In this document: positions 54,204 through 64,000 of the stretch, piece by piece
Position numbering within the stretch: the stretch's first letter is position 1
Layout of the letters: each line of letters opens with the position of its first letter
Assembly (NCBI GenBank): GCA_964006375.1
Contig: OZ023270.1
Coordinates: 77,744,891-77,808,890 of the forward strand
Origin: Tillus elongatus
Lineage: Eukaryota; Arthropoda; Insecta; Coleoptera; Cleridae
Direction of reading: 5' to 3'
DNA: 64,000 bases
The notes under the pieces: generated by a model
The model's database searches: none
Told to the model about the DNA's origin: nothing
Seen by the model: only the letters and a program-made list of their open reading frames with translations
Made by a program: the position numbers and the translations under genes

Positions 54204-54560
54204 CTAGTTCAGTATATTTCTATAAATAGGTGGAAAGTTAATCTCACTGGTATTATAAGCATTTAGAACAGTGTTGTTGGAGTTGTAGGTGTATCTGTAG
54301 ATTTCCATCTCTTCAAGGACGAACTGTTCAGTTCCAAAAGTGGATGGGTGAAGGATTTTAACATTGTTTTCTTTATCAAAGACATGACCAGTCTCTCTGA
54401 GGTGGCAACCAAAAGCTGAAGTGACGTTATCAGCATTGTTTCTGCTCCTGAGATGTTCGGAAATTCTCGTGTTTAGGGCTCTCCCAGTTCTACCAATATA
54501 CACAGTGTTGCAATCAGGATCTCCACAGCTAAGGCAATAAACTCCTCACTTCTTCAAGAG
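54204..54560 (-). pseudogene. GIY-YIG endonuclease domain of Penelope-like element
   Basis: Minus strand: GVYCLSCGDPDCNTVYIGRT (the GIY ... YIG motif), RALNTRISEHLRSRNN with the conserved Arg, CHLRETGHVFDKENNVKILH with the TGH-type motif, and EQFVLEEMEIYRYTYN with the conserved Glu, then a stop at 54204. In Penelope-like elements this nuclease nicks the target for reverse transcription. The frame is open from about 54503; a stop lies just before GVYC near 54555. The polymerase that should precede it is absent, so it is a relic. Confidence 0.85.
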
Positions 54561-54881
54561 GGGGATGTCGTCTTTATTGTGAACTAACATCTTGTTCAGG
54601 GTGTTTTTAATTTATCAACTTTTAGCCTTTAGCTTTGATTTTATTAATGTAACTGTTGTGTGTGTGTGTGTGTGTGTGTTGTCTTCTTTCATGGCTGCGG
54701 TCGTCAGACCATTCGCACATTTTTAATGTAACTGTTGTAGAGCATGTTAGCATTGACTTTAGTTTCTGTTTAGACATTGCTTGTAAGAATGTTTAGAATT
54801 TTGTAACGGCTTGTGTCGTGTGATACTTGCCGACCTACTAGAAACTTTGTTTCTGACACAACCACCTTTTGTAATGTTTCA

Positions 54882-54932
54882 GGAAGCCCCTGAAGATGGC
54901 CAGAGATATGGGCCGAAACGCATAAGGCTTTT
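54882..54932 (+). ncRNA. hammerhead-ribozyme-like motif in Penelope-like terminal repeat
   Basis: GGAAGCC (stem I) - CTGAAGA (54890-54896) - TGGCC/GGGCC stem II - GAAAC - very short stem III - GGCTTTT (stem I). The CTGANGA and GAAA boxes are intact; stem III is degraded (GCATA, where the sister repeat has GTGTA). Hammerheads with minimal stem III are known from Penelope-like elements. Confidence 0.55.
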
Positions 54933-55020
54933 GCTAAATAAATTCAGTCTGGAGTATAGCCTTGTTCTGTTCTTTTTTTACCTTGGAAATATGTCTAACC
55001 CTGATGTTGTGACGTTCAGA

Positions 55021-55235
55021 AATTTTTTTAAAAAATTTTGCATCTCCAAAAAGAACAAAGCTATGCCAAACACTTTTAGTACGCAGGTTTCTATTGTGTA
55101 AAGTATACTATAAAACAAAATTCGGAGATCTAAGTGGAATTTAAAATAAACGTGTGCCTTTAATAAAAAAACTTTTCCGGGATTTGAAATATTTTTATGA
55201 AAATTCACTATCATGACGCACTGGCTGCACACAAA
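55021..55235 (-). mobile_element. A-group fragment
   Basis: Ends ATTCACTATCATGACGCACTG GCTGCAC near 55225 and contains parts of an A-type interior. Inserted at the edge of the Penelope-like repeat. Confidence 0.4.
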
Positions 55236-55244
55236 CTTTTGTTA

Positions 55245-55695
55245 TACAGGGTGGAAAAGTGTGGAATATTGCCAATGTTTCGAAAACCACTAAGAATATT
55301 TTTTGACACTTGGTATATTGATGTACTTAAATTTAATACTGACAAGTAAAAAAATATATGTAACTATAGAGGATGGCTCAGAATGATACCAACATTTTAA
55401 ATGGAACACTCTGTATGTTTTTGCGTTTTCTGAATTTACATCTAATTCAAGGTCAAATTGTATTTGAAGTTTTTTCCTGACTTCATTCACTAGTGAAAAA
55501 AATGTTGTTAAATACAATTTTCAAAAAATGCTAATATTTCGAAAACTACGCAACATATTTTTTGACACTTGGTATATTGATGTATTTAAGTTCAGTACAC
55601 TTTTGATAAGTTAAAAAGTATGTATTACTATACAGGGTGACTGAGAAATAATACCAACTTTGTTATTTTAAATGGAACACCTGTATATTTTGCAG
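55245..55695. mobile_element. CAGGGTG-type MITE, partly duplicated
   Basis: TATACAGGGTGGAAAAGTG at 55243 and TATACAGGGTGACTGAG at 55631. The block AATATTTTTTGACACTTGG TATATTGATGTA occurs twice (55293 and 55556), and TTTTAAATGGAACACYCTGTAT occurs twice (55396 and 55668, the second shortened), marking right ends complementary to CAGGGTG. Confidence 0.65.
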
Positions 55696-55837
55696 ATTCG
55701 AATCAGTATTTAAGAGGTAAATTCAACTATGTAAGTTTTACGTCTACATAAACGGAATTATGGTACTCCTATTACAATTTCAAAATGTATAGGTAATATC
55801 ACATAACACAAAAAACAATTTATGTACAAAGGGTATA

Positions 55838-55938
55838 AATAAATGTTTATGCCCCGAGAGCGACGATTTTACAAATCCTAGGGCCTTCGGCCCGAGGGTT
55901 TGTAAGTCGCTCGAGGGCATACACCTCTATTTATACCA
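55838..55938. repeat. 100-nt hairpin capped by a UUCG tetraloop
   Basis: GGTATAAATAAATG ... GAGAGCGAC ... TTACAAATCCT pairs with GTTTGTAAGTCGCTC ... CTCTATTTATACC, closing at GGGCC-TTCG-GGCCC. Arms of about 45 bp with few mismatches. Too clean to be chance in this DNA. Confidence 0.8.
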
Positions 55939-56160
55939 GCGGTGCATACAAAGTTTTATGTCATACTAGTCATACCCAAACAATGAAACCTCAATCACCG
56001 TTTGCTGAAGGCAACCTAACTATCATCGGATCTTTTGAGAACTGCAAATTTTATGTTAATTCGACTAAATAATGTTAATTAAATATTAACGTATTGCTTG
56101 TATTCCATGATTTGTAATTTAATTAATAAAGGTTATTAAATAAGTTAAACGAAATTTATT

Positions 56161-56216
56161 TGTCTTTATGTGAGCCCGGGCTATAAAGTGTACTTTATGC
56201 CCACGCGGGAAATAAC
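56161..56216. repeat. GTGTACTTTATG palindromic unit, left part
   Basis: CCCGGGCTATAAAGTGTACTT TATGCCCACGCGGG is a near-perfect palindrome, related to the minisatellite at 57590-57720 on the other side of the A element. Confidence 0.65.
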
Positions 56217-56248
56217 TATTTTGTCATACTAGTTCATTATTGTGTTTT

Positions 56249-56378
56249 AGTGAATTTTCTTAAAAAAAAATTCACTAATGAGGAGATCCCGACTTTTGAA
56301 TTTTGAAAAAATTTCTTCAAATGAGCGCTAATTAGGCCCCACAGAAAACATATCCGGAGTCAGTTTTAATTTTTATAT

Positions 56379-56470
<92 letters not shown>

Positions 56471-57564
56471 CACACCGATAACTCAACAAATAATGGGCCG
56501 ATTTAAATTAAATTTGGTGAAAAAATTCCTTTTGCAAATGGCTTGGATGAGTTCGTTAGCCAAAAAAATCTGCCGAGGTTTTCCCGGAAAATTTTGTGTT
56601 TTCTTTCGAAAAAAAAATTATATCTCCGGAATTAACAAAGTAAGGGCAACCAAATTTGGTACGCAGGTTTAAGTTACCTACCAAAATTTAGCTATCTAGG
56701 TCAAAAGACAAAAAAGTTATAGGCATTTAAAGAAAAATAAATTGGGGTTTTCCTCAAAACGTCAAAGTGGCGATTTAAAATGTCAAAATTGGCAACATTT
56801 AGGCAAATAACTTGAATCTAATACGGGCTATGGAAAGAAAATGTCTCAAGAAGGATGTTTTACAAACCCTAAAGTCTTAGTTTCAACCGTCATTGTCCTT
56901 CATTTTACTAAAATATTTGCAGAAAATTCATTTCAAATAGACCCTTTCTCTGATGCTTGGCAGTAGTCTAAGCTATAGAGTTTATCGTTTAATGGTATAT
57001 AATTTTTGTCGAATTTTCGTAAAAAATCAATAAAGCTCAATATATCCGTTATTATATAAGATATGGAAAAAAAATGTATATATTAATTATAGGGTGTCTT
57101 GAGCTACATCTTAAAATAATATTTCTACAATCACAGGATGGCCCATAAGTCGTTGGTGATACAAATTTCCTTTTCTTTAATCAAATACGCCTTATGTTAT
57201 TGCATTTTTGCATTTTCCATCGAAATATAATGCATGTTTGTAAGAAAAGAAATTCTGGACGCAGCAAGTGCGTTATGGTAGCGAATTTTGATCAAATGTT
57301 TCATATTTGAACAGCTCAAATTGCTATTAACCTATAAGGTTGACCAAGAAACGTGTTTTTTCGGGAACACTTTAAGTTTACTTTTGGAAATTTTTGTACA
57401 TTTTCACACAATAAAGTTATTTTGACGAAACAATGCACATTGTTTTTACTATATAGGTTATACTGGTAGCCAAATTTGATGCCTGCTTTTTTAACAAACA
57501 CATATTTGTTATTAAAAACATTTTAATGAAAATTCACTACCATAACGCACTTGCTGCGTCCAGA
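56249..57564 (+). mobile_element. A element, full length
   Basis: Left end AGTGAATTTTC at 56249, (TA)n 56382-56466, right module 57257-57564 ending GCTGCGTCCAGA. GTTTT on both sides (56244-56248 and 57565-57569). Confidence 0.85.
56382..56466. repeat. (TA)n microsatellite inside A element
   Basis: About 42 TA units. Confidence 0.95.
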
Positions 57565-57589
57565 GTTTTTTATTGCTTAGTTACTACAT

Positions 57590-57720
57590 AATTGTGTACT
57601 TTATGCCCACGGGCCATAAAGTGTACTTTATGGCCCGCGCGGACATAACGTACACTTTATGGCCCGCGCGGACATAACGTACACTTTATGGCCCGCGCGC
57701 ACATAAAGAGAAATAATTTT
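57590..57720. repeat. minisatellite, period about 30 bp
   Basis: About four units built from GTACACTTTATGGCCCGCGC GGACATAAC. GC-rich halves (GGCCCGCGCGG) alternate with a GTACACTTTAT half, each unit nearly palindromic with the next. Confidence 0.85.
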
Positions 57721-57734
57721 TGTTTAACTTATTT

Positions 57735-58468
57735 AATAACCTTTAGTAAACTGTCATTGTCCTTCATTTTCCTAAAATATTTACAGAAAACAATTTCAAA
57801 TAGACTCTTTCCCTGATGCTTTGGCTGTAGGTTCAATTAAATTTACGGTTTAACGGTCTGTACTTTTTAGCTATTTTTTGTACCAAAATTCTAAAAAGAT
57901 TTCTTTAAATGAGCGCAAACTAGGCCCCCTAGAATCCATATTCGAGTTTACTTTAAGTTTTCAACTGTATACAAGATACGACAAAAAATTGTATACGTTA
58001 ATTATAGGGTGTCTTGAGTTGCATGTTATAAAAATACTTTGACAACCACAGGTAGCCTATAATTCGTTGGTGATCCCTACGATTTTTTTTTCGATCACCC
58101 TTATATTATTGCATTTTTGCATTTTTTAGCGAAATATGATGCATGTTTGTAAGAAACAATCGACGCAGCAAGTGCGTTTTGGTAGCGAATTTTAATTAAA
58201 TCCCTCAAATCTCAATAACTCGATTTGCTATTAACCTACGGTTTGTTGGCTAGGAAACTGGTTTTCTCGGGAGCATTTTAAGTTTATTTTCGGGAAATGT
58301 TTGTACATTTTCAAACAATAAGTTATGTTGATAAAATATGGTACATTGTTTCTACTATATAGGCTTTACCGGTAACCAGATTGATGCACGCTTTCATTAG
58401 AGATACATATTTGCTATTAAAAACATGTTTATGAAAATTCACTTCCATAACGCATTTGCTGCGTCCAC
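57735..58468 (+). mobile_element. A element, diverged, left part missing
   Basis: From TGTCATTGTCCTTCATTTTC through TATAGGGTGTCTTGAG and the hairpin CGACGCAGCAAGTGCGTTTT (58155) to ATAACGCATTTGCTGCGTCC (58468). Similar in divergence to the copy at 25040. Confidence 0.65.
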
Positions 58469-59633
58469 ACTTTTGTGGCATCGCCAGGCAAAAGAATTTC
58501 CTGTGTAAAGCAATACAAAAGTCTCGATATCTGTATTTGAAACAGAATTTATAATTTTAAATTTCTTTTAATAGCGAATTTTAATACATAAAATGTTTAC
58601 CCAATAGTGAATTTGCTTACAAAAAGTTGTCGGTAAATTTTCTTGTAAGGAAAAATTTGTTTAGATGTTTAAAGCTAAAAAGTATGTAGCGAAAATTTAA
58701 TGGAACATTTTTTTAAAAACATTGCTTTGATGAGTTAAAAAATAATTTTAGGGAATTTTCGTGTAAAATATTTTATCGAACTTTTTACGTAAAATTTTTT
58801 CAACCGTTTTCTGTAGAAACACTTCGCAAAATTTTGTGTAATTTTTTTTTAGTGGCTTTTGTAAAAAATTTTTAGCACATTTTAGTTTATTTCTTTTAAT
58901 TTTCATGGCCAACACTTTTTTTAGCGAATTTGCATAGAAAAAAGTTTCAACTCGTTATTTAGTAAAAGACCGAAGCTGCACACAACTGAAACAAAAAGCA
59001 GGGTTTTGGAGTAACGCCACTTTTCGTTTAGTTATTTACTAATCTAATTCAATCCACCCCTGGCTCATATTTTTGTGTAAGCTAAGCAATAATTTCGCTG
59101 GCAGGGGTTTTGTTAGTTTAATAAATTGATGTTAATATTATGGGTGTTATTTATTATTTAAAGACAGTTGTTGAGCAGTATGTTCAGTTATATAGATTTA
59201 ATGACACATATTAAAGTGTCATTTAAACCGTGGGTCGCAAATCGACCTAGACGAATGTAACAAAAGAAAAAAGAACAAACGATAATTTTACACTTGTGTG
59301 GGTTCTTCTACGAATAAAAGTTATAATGTGCTTCTAATATTAATGTTCCAAGTAAATTAATCTAAGACGCTAATATTTGTAACATATGTTGCGGTAAAAC
59401 ACGTTTTACTTGTTTCTTTTAAAAATGACCAATTGATCAGATTTATTAATCAAAATGACTATAGAGGGTTGCATAAAAGTTATATAATTGTTAATTGAAA
59501 GTTTATAAATAGAGCCATCTACTAGCAAATCTGTAAACTTAGTTCAGATTTGGATTTTTCACCACCCAAAGTCTCCTATTGGACTGGTTTCATCTCATTT
59601 ATCTCCAGCACTGTCCTCATTATAGTGAATTTT
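58469..59633. other. unassigned AT-rich DNA
   Basis: Many short TAGCGAATTT-like phrases between 58560 and 58960 hint at decayed A-group left ends. Beyond 58960 I see nothing. Confidence 0.35.
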
Positions 59634-59755
59634 CTTTAAAAAAAATTCACTAAAATGAGGAGATCCCGACTTTGGAATTTTGAAAAAATTTCTTCAAATG
59701 AGCACTAATTAGACCCCTCAGAACACATATCCGGCGTCAGTTTCAATTTTTATAT

Positions 59756-59848
<93 letters not shown>

Positions 59849-60903
59849 ACCGATAACTCAAAAAATAATGAGCCGATTTTGATTAAATTTGGTGAATAAA
59901 TTCCTTTTGCAAATGGCTTGGACAAGCTCGTTAGCGAGGAAAATCTGACCAGGTTTTCCCGGAAAATTTTGTGTTTTCTTTCAACAAAAAAATAATTATA
60001 TCTCCGGAATTAACAAAGTCAGGGCAACCAAATTGGGTACGTAGGTTTATATCCTCATAGGTAAATTACCTACCAAAATTTACCTATGTAGGTCAAAAGA
60101 CAAAAAAGTTATACGCATTTAAAGAAAAATAAATTGGGGTTTTCCTCAAAACGTCAAAGTTGCGATTTAAAACGTCAAAATCGGCAACATTTAGGCAAAT
60201 AACTTAAATCTAATACGCGCTATGCAAATCAAATGTCTCAAGAAGGATGTTTTGCAAACCCTGAAGTCTTAGTTTCAACCGTCATTGTCCTTCATTTTAC
60301 TAAAATGTTTCCAGAAAATTCATTTCAAATACACCCTTTTGAATTTTCGTAAAAAATCAACAAAGCTCAATATATCCGTTATTATACAAGATATGAAAAA
60401 AAAATTGCATATATTATTTATAGGGTGTCTTGAGCTACATCTTAAAAAATATTTCTACAATCACAGGCTGTCCCATAAGTCGTTGGTGATACAAATTTTC
60501 TTTTTTCTTTTTAATCAAACACGCCTTATGTTATTGCATTTTTGCATTTTCCATAGAAATATAATGCATGTTTGTAAGAAAAGAAATTCTGGATGCAGCA
60601 AGTGCGTTATGGTAGCGAATTTTGATGAAATGCTTCATATTTGAATAGCCCAATTTGCTATTAACCTATAAGGTTGACCAAGAAACGAGTTTGTCGGGGA
60701 ACACTTTGATCTTAATTTTGGAAATTTTTGTACATTTTCACACAATAAAGGTGTTTTTATGAAACATGGCACATTGTTTTTACTATATAGGTTATAATGG
60801 TAACCAAAATTGATGCCAGCTTTCTTAAAAAGAAAACACACATATTTGCAATAAAAACTTTTTAATGAAAATTCACTACCATAACGCACTTGCTGCGTCC
60901 AGA
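59634..60903 (+). mobile_element. A element, full length
   Basis: Left end AGTGAATTTTC at 59634, (TA)n 59759-59845, an internal deletion near 60338, right module 60593-60903. Flanks TCATTAT and GTTTAG show no duplication. Confidence 0.8.
59759..59845. repeat. (TA)n microsatellite inside A element
   Basis: About 43 TA units. Confidence 0.95.
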
Positions 60904-60905
60904 GT

Positions 60906-61220
60906 TTAGTTTTATTTTTATTTAAACAACACACCACGAGGGCTTACAGCCTAAATACTATCATCGTACCGTGGGTGTCGGCAAGGAGGAAAGAGGCAAC
61001 TAGTTAATTCTGGACTTGAAGGTTTGGTGGTTCGGGGGAGAAGGAAAAACATGTGCCGGCAAGGAATTCCATAACTTGGAAGTCCTCGGTACAAAAGAGC
61101 GGGCATAACAAGATGTTCTATGTCTGGTGACCTGGACAATAAAAGGGTGCATCTGTTGGGGGCAGCAAGTGGAGGAATTATGGAAGAAAACTCCGCTGAG
61201 CAGTGCCCGTGCAGATATCT
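60906..61220 (-). pseudogene. non-LTR retrotransposon 3' end (RT C-terminus)
   Basis: Minus strand: FYRYLHGHCSAEFSSIIPPL, then after a shift VTRHRTSCYARSFVPRTSKL and WNSLPAHVFP. A short tail and AATAAAA near 60915 follow, next to the A element. This is the conserved C-terminus of Jockey/CR1-type insect reverse transcriptases. Truncated at about 61220 by a GA-rich microsatellite. Confidence 0.7.
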
Positions 61221-61222
61221 AT

Positions 61223-61264
61223 AAAAGAGAGAGGGAGAGAGAGGGAGATAGAGAGAGAGAGAGA
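61223..61264. repeat. (GA)n-rich microsatellite
   Basis: GAGAGAGGGAGAGAGAGGGAG and further GA units. Confidence 0.9.
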
Positions 61265-61559
61265 TTAAATAATAATTATAAACTTAAATAACAATTATAA
61301 AACTAATAACAAATTTAAAATAAATCATTCACACCCCCTATCGCTTAGACGGGCAATATTTTATAAGCGTATATTTGCTTAAGTCTAATTTTTTATGTCC
61401 GAAATGTAGGTTTACTATAATCTAATAGGCCTAATCTGTATACGGATTTTTATAGGCCTGTGATCGAAGTAATCATGCCTTTGTCAAAAATTGAAAGATT
61501 ATCGTGTAGCTGTTTCTTTTTTGTCTTTGCTTGAACACCATCTGGTTAACATAGAATTC

Positions 61560-61895
61560 AGATGGTTTGAGTGAGGAGCTATTTGTCGATATAAATTACA
61601 ATAACACCTGGAATACTTTAAGGCGGTCACCTAGGTCCTCTACTATTCTTGTTGTTTATCAATGATATATCTCAATGCATAGCTCAATTTCAGGTTTTAG
61701 TGTTTGCTTATGATTTAAAGCCGTATTTAACAATTATATATCTCCTTAAACATCTTCATTCACAAAGAAATCTTTATGCGCTACATTTTTGGTGTCACTT
61801 GAACAGTATGTTGCTAACTATTTCAAAATCTTGTGTTGCTACTTTCTTTGTGAGTTCAAGACTGTTATCATTTAATTTTCCTGTGTGTAGTGTAA
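61560..61895 (+). pseudogene. non-LTR reverse-transcriptase fragment
   Basis: GGHLGPLLFLLFINDISQCI, then FQVLVFAYDLKPYL, where the catalytic ADD has become AYD, then CHLNSMLLTISKSCVATF and LSFNF. The order is that of the palm and thumb of a Jockey/RTE-like polymerase. Frame broken between the blocks. Confidence 0.7.
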
Positions 61896-61974
61896 TATAA
61901 AAGAAAAAGGGCATGATAGGACATCTTGGGTGATATTCGTTAAGTCACTATATTTCAATTTGCATATTGAGTAT

Positions 61975-62345
61975 GTCAACGTCTGAAGCCAATAAAGTAA
62001 GGGGTTTCTTAGAGTTACAGCGTCTCGATATACGTACTAATTTAACATGTGAAGTAACGGATAGTGTACTACGGGGAACAGTTTTTCGACCTACACTAGA
62101 TTATCTAAGTCAACAGCATACTTCAGTACATAGCGCATCATCTAAAAACAACATTATTTCAGCCAACACAATGGTAACATCCTGGCTGATGATACAAACT
62201 TTCTGATAGGTGAAGTTTTTGTTAAGAACATTATAATTGGTACTGAGGATACTTCAAAAGGCTCAATAACTGGGTCGATAAAAATAACTTATAATCGAAG
62301 GCTAAAATAGCATGCGTGCTTTTCAAGTCTACAGAATCAAAACAG
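61975..62345 (+). pseudogene. second non-LTR reverse-transcriptase fragment
   Basis: LTCEVTDSVLRGTVFRPTLD (a decayed GVPQGTVLGPTL box), LADDTNFLIG with the catalytic Asp pair intact, and RLNNWVDKNNL then KAKIACVLFKS in another frame. It differs in sequence from the neighbouring fragment, so two elements decayed side by side. Confidence 0.7.
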
Positions 62346-62412
62346 TCTAGAAGGAGAAAGTGTGTTATGGCAACTAATTTTAATAGAAATAATCGACGTA
62401 TTTTTTTTACAA

Positions 62413-62610
62413 ATATACAGGGTGGCTCATTAGTACGTCAAAGCCCCATAACTGGCTTATAAAACTGATTTGGAGGAATTTTTTTTATATAAATTTATGT
62501 GATACCCAAATGGGCACATTCCGAAAATGTTTCCAAATATACAGGTGATGCGCTACAACAGAGCACGTGTCGCATCATTTTTCTTAAATGGAATACCCTA
62601 TATATTTTTA
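62413..62610. mobile_element. CAGGGTGG-type MITE
   Basis: AATATACAGGGTGGCTCATTA at 62411 and TGGAATACCCTATATATTTT ending about 62608; ends are inverted (CAGGGTGG/ATACCCTAT). Related to 55245-55695. Confidence 0.6.
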
Positions 62611-62639
62611 CATGTTTTGATCCATCATCAGTTAGCGCA

Positions 62640-64000
62640 TCCAAACAATAACTCAAAAAATACTAAACTGTTTTCAATCAAACTTGGCAAAAATCTTGTT
62701 TGGGCGAAAACCGAGGTCGAGTTCGTTGATTAGCCTTTACGCTCAAGTTTTTCCGGTGGAAAAACAGGGAAACCTTTTTGAAAACGCTATATTTTTGTAA
62801 GTCTCAGAGTAACTGGAATGAGACTTTACATGTGGCTAGAAATAGTAAAAAAAAAGCTATGTTGTGAATTTAAAGTAATTTGGTACACAATATTCAGAGT
62901 TTTTTTTCAAATTAAAAATAAAATCCCAAAGACATGCATTGAAACGACTTAGTGGTTAAAGTCCAATGCCTGACAGACAGAGTAGTTAAACTGCCACACG
63001 TAGATTGATTCATACAACAAGTATAAACCATACATCAACGGTAAGCAAACGAACTATATACCAGGCATAAAACATACTACCCGAACCAAGAATCGTGAAA
63101 TCTTGGCCGCAATTATGGAACATGACAGACTACATGCAATTAAAAATTTACAAAGTGATTGTTATTTAACTGGGGGATTCAAACAATTATTAAATGCACT
63201 ATATTTGTAGCTATATTAACGGCCCCAAATACAGTTTTAGCGCAGCATAGATATATTATGCTGTCGCATTAAATGGCAGAAATGTAAACAGAAGCAAGCC
63301 AAGTCTCTATAAAAACAATTCCGAAATAGTTTCTTTTATCTTTAAACTTAAACATAAGACCGAAACAGTCGTGGGATGTGTTTCAATGGTAATTCTAATA
63401 ATTCTGTAATTAATTGTTACGTATACTTTGAATATAATATCGCGGGCGTGAAGCCGATTTAAAGTATCACGCAAATAAAACGTTAGTTGACGTGTTCCTA
63501 GATGGTGCAGGGGGCATCGCGCTTCCCTTCTAAGCAGAAGGTTACGCGTTCGAATCCTGCTCAATAAATGCATGTTTTCTTATGTTTTATTTTGAAAAAC
63601 AATAGGGCACCGATCGTATACATTTTGAACAAGATTTCATTTTTGTTTAAAACGCCTAAATAGGTTTGCTACCTTTGGGTCTGAAATTATAATGTTGTTA
63701 TTGTTGTTATTGAAAAAACCGGTTTGGTTAGGTTGACTAAAACGAAATCATTCTGGCGATTAATAAGGAAAAATAACTGCTAGGTTTATAATTTGGCAGA
63801 TACTATACTTTTCTAAATATGAATTAAGTTTCCTTCTGGAAATCTTCTGTATAACTTTAATGAAATTTGTAATACAAGTTTCTTTTAAAGGGACTTGCCC
63901 TATCTACAGATATAGTAAAATTTAGTTCTTTAGCTTCATAGAAAATTGAGTTTTGGGCTTTTTTCTCAAAAGGAGTTAGAACGCAAGAATATTTTTTTTG
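62640..64000 (+). mobile_element. B element, right end beyond window
   Basis: ATAACTCAAAAAATACTAAAC without a TA tract before it, GGTTAAAGTCCAATGCCTG (62957), and a tRNA-like module at 63496-63572 (TAGATGGTGCAGGGGGC, GCGTTCGAATCC). Then AAACCGGTTTGGTTAGGTTG (63717) and the C body to the window edge. Confidence 0.7.

Larger units (their letters stand above)
53340..55020 (-). mobile_element. Penelope-like element remnant with inverted terminal repeats
   Basis: The terminal repeat at about 53300-53579 (minus) is repeated at about 54625-54990 (plus), so the two copies are inverted relative to each other, around a GIY-YIG endonuclease frame. Pseudo-LTRs in direct or inverted arrangement and a GIY-YIG nuclease are features of Penelope-like elements. 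The reverse transcriptase is missing. The right copy carries a TG-rich insertion (54656-54720) flanked by repeats of TTAATGTAACTGTTG. Confidence 0.75.

Overview
The window is about 64 kb of AT-rich eukaryotic DNA made almost entirely of nested transposable elements. I recognise no intact host gene. The element mix (Ty3/gypsy with a 17.6-like LTR, I-group and Jockey-like non-LTR fragments, Penelope-like, Tigger/pogo, mariner-like, hAT, tRNA-derived SINEs, CAGGGTG-ended MITEs) is that of an insect, perhaps a beetle; the order is a guess from the look of the repeats and cannot be verified here.

The dominant component is a group of non-autonomous elements, called A and B/C here, present in more than 20 complete or partial copies on both strands. 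All share a right end containing a small hairpin (ACGCA-GCAAG-TGCGT, in GGACGCAGCAAGTGCGTTAT). Most share a left end, AGTGAATTTTC, that folds back on AATTCACTAA, followed by a conserved block and usually a long (TA)n tract. The A interior is about 1.3 kb. The B interior instead carries a tRNA-like module. The architecture (asymmetric terminal repeats, internal microsatellite, 3' hairpin, insertion at T runs) resembles Helentron-associated elements such as DINE-1. Several copies also look as if they are flanked by 5-6 bp T-rich duplications, so classification is open.

Layout: 1-4849, 5' part of a Ty3/gypsy retrotransposon on the minus strand (LTR, gag, pol) with an A element inside gag. 5-8 kb, a ribozyme-repeat fragment, an RNase H relic and two SINEs. 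8-12.5 kb, three A elements. 12.7-14.7 kb, a mariner-like transposase with a four-fold internal duplication and a 0.9 kb insertion of ribozyme-like repeats (family D). 14.9-21 kb, B/C elements, one split by an hAT element with a clean 8-bp duplication. 22-24.5 kb, a Tigger/pogo transposase split by an A element. 25-33.8 kb, more A and B copies, a tandem pair of D units and a degenerate reverse-transcriptase-derived array. 34-44 kb, SINE, hairpins, A elements, a TIR element, a Penelope-like N-terminal fragment and an I-group non-LTR RNase H region. 45-49.5 kb, Jockey-like fragment, D unit split by an LTR, SINE, second mariner-like relic with a fold-back insertion. 49.5-55 kb, A fragments, a GC-richer repeat array and a Penelope-like element (GIY-YIG domain) bounded by inverted repeats. 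55-64 kb, MITEs, a long UUCG hairpin, two A elements, non-LTR fragments and a B element running off the right edge.

The most interesting signal is the presence of two unrelated repeats carrying hammerhead-ribozyme-like cores: family D (box CTGACGA, a palindromic stem II, then GAAAC, in units of about 290-310 bp, some tandem), which resembles animal retrozymes, and the terminal repeats of the Penelope-like element (CTGAAGA ... GAAAC). Neither has been tested; both are read from the sequence only.
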